64,000 bases of DNA, taken from the NCBI GenBank assembly GCA_021307315.1, contig JAJSPD010000044.1, positions 62,001 to 126,000 on the forward strand. The letters are read 5' to 3'. This document shows positions 59,102 to 64,000 of the stretch, one piece after another. A program made the translations under genes and the position numbers. Below the pieces are notes generated by a model. It was not told where the DNA came from and ran no database searches. It saw only the letters and a program-made list of their open reading frames with translations. The first letter of the stretch is position 1, and the number at the start of each line of letters is the position of its first letter. This DNA comes from Bisporella sp. PMI_857. Taxonomy: Eukaryota > Ascomycota > Leotiomycetes > Helotiales > Helotiaceae.

Positions 59102-60556
59102 TACTGTACTACTGTACATACATTTCGTAAGGAACTGGATGTCGGGAATCCAGCGCGGCTATGGCAAAAATTATCTAGGGATAGCGTTGGAAAGTCGAAG
59201 GGGTGTGGATTTCTGGGCGCACCAAGGCCCACGATTCCCTATCCAGGTATCATATTTCCCAAGCGAAGGAGTTGCCCCCTTTTCTGGTCGTCAAAGAGAT
59301 CCATTTCGTGCTCCACCTTAATTGCTCATGATTACTGTATTGTATTCACGAGGCCATCACGGTGGGTGCTTGTTACTGGATCGAGTAGCTGAAGGGCAGC
59401 CATCCCCGTCGTCGTGCTGCCGAAGTCACACTCACGACGCCCAGCGGGCCACAAGTGACTGACTGCGACGTTTGATTGAGGTGAAAGCGGGTGAAGGTAC
59501 CATATTTACAAAGAAGCTTGGTCCGCCGGCTGGTACCACACAAACAATTTACCAGTAGCCAAGAAAAGCCCAAAAGGAGCTCTAAGAAAGTAAGTGTACT
59601 ATGAAGAGGTTAGAGCGTTTAGTCCGTTGTGTTAGAGGGGGGAGGGGGGAGGGGTAAGGGAGCCATATGGGATCTCTCTCTCTCTCTCTCTCACACTCTT
59701 TCGCTTGTTGCTCGTAAATGATAAAATAACAATCAGACCGGGCGCCAACCTTGAAATTACCCCACAAGTTCAGAACGTCATGGGTGACACACCACCACCA
59801 CCGGCCCCCTGTCTTTGATCGAATCTGGGACCGGTCTGAGGCGGCGTAATCTTTCTCCATGGGCGGTTGTTTGGGTTAGAGCCATGGGACACTCTTCCTT
59901 CCCCTCTCCCCCCTCCATCTTCCTACTTACCCTACCTAGACAGGGGGGAGGGGCCACTACTACCACTATGGTACAGTACTACTTACTATTACCTCCAGCA
60001 CCACCACCACCACCAATTTACTGTATAGTACAGTACTTTTACAACCTACGCCTAAAAAAAATTAAAATTAAAAATAAACATAACTGGGCGTTTACTTGCT
60101 GGTGTTGTTCCCCCCCTTCCGGGTATAGACTAGGTCTGAATTTTTGCACGTCCCGCCCTCTCTTTACAGTAAGTGCAATAGTCGGAGGCTGTCCGCTCGT
60201 GCCCATTCCCCGCCTCTTCACCACTCACTGATAGCATTTTTTATTAATTTTATCAGCACAACATTTACTCACCTTACTATTTTGGTCCGTTGGTGGTAAT
60301 GGCGGTCTATTTAGGTTTTGCTGTTCGTAAAGTATAGGAAGTCGAAAAGTGAAAAAAAGTAAAAGAACCGCCTTCTACTTTAACAAAGTGGTTCTGGCCC
60401 TTAAATTTTTTATTAAAAAAAATAAAAAAAAATACAAAAGCCTAATCAAAATGGATCGAGCCAATATTTTCCCATCCCAAAACACCCCCCTGTCCCGAGG
60501 ACTACTGCAACCTCAACTACTTCAGTACTAGTATAGTAGTGTCCTTGACTACTGTA
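59102..60556. promoter_or_regulatory. Cluster of TACTGTA / TACAGTA heptamers
   Basis: Eight copies on either strand start at 59102, 59110, 59333, 59972, 60019, 60029, 60165 and 60550, upstream of the Zn2Cys6 gene. Four more are at 55126, 56936, 57010 and 58010. Some overlap into GTACAGTAC palindromes. The factor that would bind them is unknown. Confidence 0.45.
59673..59692. repeat. (TC)10 microsatellite
   Basis: Ten perfect TC units next to a G-rich patch at 59637-59660. Confidence 0.9.
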
Positions 60557-61175
60557 AAGTACAGTTACTTACCTGCCTTGCCCTGTCCTTCCCCTTCCTG
60601 CATGAACCCAGCCCATTACCCATCCCTGAAGCCCATCGTTGCAACGCTTGTAACATAAAGTAAAGTACAGCACAGGTCAGGTCAGGGAATTGCCTACCAA
60701 ACATACCCGTCCTGCTAAATAAAACGGGTCTGTCAAGTTACCGTTTCCAGAAGGATGGATTTGGCCGAACTGATGGTTTCTGCGTGAGCCACACCTATCT
60801 TTCTACCCGAGTTGGCAGACTTCGACTTCTTCGCGCTCTCTCGTTGGAAAACCAACAGTCGATACCTATCAGACCTCGACTTTCCTTTTTAGCAACCCGC
60901 CTGGCACTTGCGCCTACACGAAATCCAATCACCCCCCAGCTGCCGCTAAGCATCTGGGCTGCTCCTCGGATCCGGGTTGACGGGACTTATTTGCGCCAGA
61001 CTCCTGTGGAAAAAAGTTACCCATCTTCTGATAACAGTCATTGCCTTGAGCGCGCTCACAAGGGACGGTGAAGGTATAGGGAGTCGCAGTCAGACCAAGC
61101 ATAAACAGCTGTGCCCCCGACGTACTTCCTTCCATCCTTCCTAGGAATACCGTATCACCTGAAAAAAAGAGTTGG

Positions 61176-64000
61176 ATGGCCAATGAATCTCGAAACAGCG
61201 AGCTAGCTTCAAAAATGACACAAATATATTCCCGACCTTATACGTCTTCCACAATTGAGAGTCACCTACATCCAGAGACAAAAGCATTTTCTGCACTATA
61301 TACTCCAAGGGAAAGCCCGAGAGCCGAAAGTTACTCGTCTACTTGGGAAAGTCAATACGAAGGAGTAAGAGACAAAGCGTCAGAGTCGATGTCTGAAGCA
61401 AGGCGGCCGCTATACAATGGCCCGGTCGCGAAGGCCGGACAAACACAGCAGATCAAGCCAGACATAACACAAAACCCATCGAGAGAAGTTCTTCCTCCCA
61501 TCAGTAGTCTTTTCGGATCGTCATCTTCACAGCCAACTCGACCTGCTCAATCGCCATACTCCGACCGAGACAGCCCGGTATTTCCTACAGCGTCGCCGCT
61601 GGATACTCGACATCCAGCAACGCCTACACATGCTGATCGACCATTCGACGGATCCTATTTTCAACGGCCTGGCTCTCGGCAGTTTTCATATGGCTCCAGA
61701 CCAGATCATGTCGAAAGATCAGGAATTCAGCCTCCTCCTCGACCAACTAAGACTACAGCCTCACCCCGATTTGAAGGCCGTCGTAGCCTTCCAGATAGCG
61801 CAAGGCCTCCGCAACATTCGACTGCACATGGCTGGTCGCCTCGCGCTGAGGGCTTTGCCAGAGACACCTCTTCCTCATTCAGAGCTCACATAGAGCACCG
61901 TCCGCCACCACCAATCCAAAGGTCCGAGCAAGACCCTCGGTCGAGCTATCGCGAAAACCCTATGCCGATGACTCCTAATTACCCACCTACTCCAGCTAGT
62001 ACCGTTGCGGACGAGAAGGTGAGTAAAGATGCTCTTGGCCCAAAGATCTGGACCGGAACTCAGTTTCTTCCACGCTTTGTTCGACAAGCAGAAGTCCCAG
62101 GTGAGGGGATCTGTTATTTCTACGATGATGGAACGCATTGCAAGACGGTCATCGATGGAGAGGTGGTAAATGCGCACTGGGGAGTAACGAAGGCTGGAAA
62201 GCCGAGAAAGCGATTAGCTATCGCTTGCATCACTTGCCGGGAGAAAAAGATCAAGTGTGATCCAGACTATCCTCGATGTGTTCAGTGCGAAAAGTTTGGG
62301 AGAGTGTGCAAATTTAAGAATGCGTAAGTGGTGACTAAATGATCCGTGTTTCAAAAAAGCCGACAATAACAAACGGAATTTATGCTCTGGCCTCTTCGGG
62401 GGTTATCACAACAGCCAAGATATAACATTTAATGTCGACATTAGCTAACCTATGGTTCCACAGACCTCGAGGTGGTCAAGGCTCACCAGACACACCACCA
62501 GCTGATGCAGACGAGGTGTTGAACCGACCTGGAAGCTCGAGAACAGAGATGGAATCATTCAAGCTTGAGAAGCGAGAGAACAGTCAATCAATCTCTCCTC
62601 GTTTGCCCCTGCGGCATACATCACCCGAATCTGAGCTGCATCAACCAAAAAGACAACGGACCGGATACAGCGAATTTACACCCGTTGCGTCAGATGCCTC
62701 CCAAAGAGAATCTATGAGAGAAACCACTGGTCTCGCGGCACCATGGATGAAAGAGCCTTTGGTCGCGAGTCCCATTGACCACAATCTCCTCCGTGATTGG
62801 CAAGTGAACCCTTACACGATAGATCCCGCGCTTGTTGGCGAACTTGTTGGCATCTTCTTCAAGCACGGACCTGAGACCGCCCATTTCATGTTTCCCCAAT
62901 CTCCTTTCAAGAAGTGGATCCTGTCAACTAGCGAGAAGTCGCTGGATGACCTCATGCTCATCTACACTATTCTTGCTCTTGGAACCGTGTTTTCGTCAAA
63001 AACAGAACACAAAGCGCTTGGAATCCAGTATGCCTCGATCTCTCGTTATGCCTGCAACGACCGGCCCCTCAGCCTCCAGCTGGTGCAGTCACGACTAATC
63101 CTGGCGCTCTATTACTTTGCTATCAACAACCACGACGATTCGTGGGATTATACTGGGGCTGCTCTTCGAGCTGCGAGTGGACTGAAATTCAACGTTGAGT
63201 TAGAAAACCCTGGTTATCAGCCCTTGAAAACTTTCCCGTACGGGCTCAGCTGTGCAGGATATGAAGAATGTAGACGAAGATCTTTGTGGAGTTGCTATTT
63301 GATGGATAGATACAATGGTTTTTGCTCTGGGCGCCTAAGCTTTATCAACTCGGAAGATGTCTTCCTCCGCCTTCCCTCTGACTGCAAATCATTTGACGCA
63401 CAAATCGAAACAAGGAACCCCTACTTCTCTCCCTCCAACTCGGTCCTTCCCCCCAATAGCTGGAACGTGGGCTCTATGGCCCATCTTGTCATCATTTCAT
63501 CCATTTGGGGCGATGTGGTGGCCAACATCTACCGAACCTCACATAAACCTGTTCCTACGGCCTCAAATCCTGACTTCGGGGCATTTTACGACAAGACAAT
63601 GCAGAAACTACACGATTGGAAAGCGTCCTTGCCGTCGTACCATCGATTCTCGGCAGCGAATCTTGCAACCGCGGTCTTGGAAGGTAAGGCAGGCACTTTC
63701 ATGACTATGCATACACTGTATCACAACACAGCCATGAAACTGAACCGATATATTCGAAAAACCACTTTGACACCAGCGCAACTCGATCATCACCACACAG
63801 TTGCCCGCCAACACGCCGAAGATGTGCTTGTTATGATGGACGTGCTTGCAGCCCGCTATGCCGCGAGTCCTGCGATAGCAATCTACGGCTCGGGGTCGGC
63901 AGACAGGTTCTCCAGCCCGATAGTTGGCTACGCGATTGTGAGCGCGGTGGATATTCTCAGCGCTCGTTTTAAGCGAGAGAGTATTTCAAATCGTCTTGCG
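61176..64000 (+). CDS. Zn2Cys6 transcription factor, large (runs off the right edge)
   Basis: A nuclear regulator with the binuclear cluster in the middle of the protein. Exon 1 is 61176..62323, intron 62324..62463, and exon 2 starts at 62464 and stays open to the window end. At least 895 residues are visible. The first about 290 residues are disordered, rich in Ser, Pro, Arg and Gln. A conserved block then reads KIWTGTQFLPRFVRQAEVPG and VVNAHWGVTKAGKPRKRLAI, directly followed by CITCREKKIKC and CVQCEKFGRVC (Cys spacing 2-6-6-2-6). The fungal-specific transcription-factor domain follows (SLQLVQSRLILALYYFAIN, CRRRSLWSCYLMDRYNGFCS). The cluster followed by a long middle-homology region resembles RosA/NosA-type developmental regulators, but I cannot confirm that subgroup. 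The 6.7-kb empty upstream region fits a heavily regulated gene. An internal false start in other frames is common because of the GC-rich coding sequence. Confidence 0.9.

Larger units (their letters stand above)
54509..61175. other. 6.7-kb gene-free stretch, probable long regulatory/5' leader region
   Basis: No supported protein gene lies between the MFS exporter and the large regulator at 61176. The stretch is full of simple sequence: poly-A and poly-C/G patches near 54720-54770 and 55270-55305, a T24 run at 58893, (TC)10 at 59673, and CCA repeats near 60000. It also carries repeated TACTGTA/TACAGTA heptamers (12 by my reading) and the inverted repeat CGGTACAGC/GCTGTACCG at 56640..56648 and 56663..56671. 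Long upstream regions of this kind are common before fungal developmental regulators, but that role is inference. Confidence 0.5.

Noticed and set aside
1..64000. tRNA, rRNA and CRISPR genes
   Set aside because: I scanned for T-loop-like GTTCGAATC patterns, rRNA blocks and regularly spaced repeats and found none convincing; small intron-containing tRNAs could still be missed by eye.

Overview
This window is nuclear DNA of a filamentous ascomycete (Pezizomycotina). The evidence is short GT-AG introns (mostly 43-175 bp) with CTAAC/CTGAC-like branch sites, Zn2Cys6 regulators, an AA13-CBM20 starch monooxygenase, fungal MFS and NCS1 transporters, and yeast-type housekeeping genes. A class such as Leotiomycetes is possible but cannot be settled here. 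Nearly every gene contains introns, so single reading frames often begin at internal or false starts. I rebuilt exon models by hand from splice signals, frame continuity and family motifs. Most models close exactly in frame.

Layout. 0-9 kb: 5' part of a septin (-), PWP2 (+), a questin-oxidase-like gene with splice-site anomalies (-), and a PhoD-like phosphatase (+). 9-16 kb: gene-poor, with one intronless orphan (536 codons) and a 534-bp terminal-inverted-repeat element flanked by a 9-bp direct repeat. 16-30 kb: BTB protein, GST, AA13 LPMO with CBM20, mitoribosomal bL19m divergent from an uncharacterised mitochondrial protein, Mcy1-like cysteine synthase divergent from condensin subunit 3. 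30-34 kb: gene-poor, with a cluster of hairpins and a membrane protein. 34-43 kb: a coherent uptake and catabolism block made of a hydantoinase/DUF917 fusion gene (-, broken by a 1-base deletion in a G8 run), a divergent NCS1 permease (10 exons) and an ACS-type MFS permease. 43-55 kb: GPI-anchored Lys/Glu-repeat protein, glyoxalase-fold protein divergent from a regulator with a C2HC finger plus Zn2Cys6 cluster, coding-like debris, an F-box-like gene, and a 14-TM-type MFS exporter. 55-61 kb: 6.7 kb without a recognisable gene but rich in the heptamer TACTGTA/TACAGTA, leading into a large Zn2Cys6 regulator that runs off the right edge.

Working together. The clearest functional unit is the 34.4-42.7 kb block: two permeases of families that carry N-heterocycles or allantoate-like anions, next to a ring-opening hydantoinase, with GATA-type (HGATAR) sites in both promoters. 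This suggests nitrogen-regulated use of a hydantoin-like compound, with the enzyme gene possibly inactivated. The glyoxalase/regulator pair and the bL19m/mitochondrial-protein pair are divergent pairs that may share promoters.
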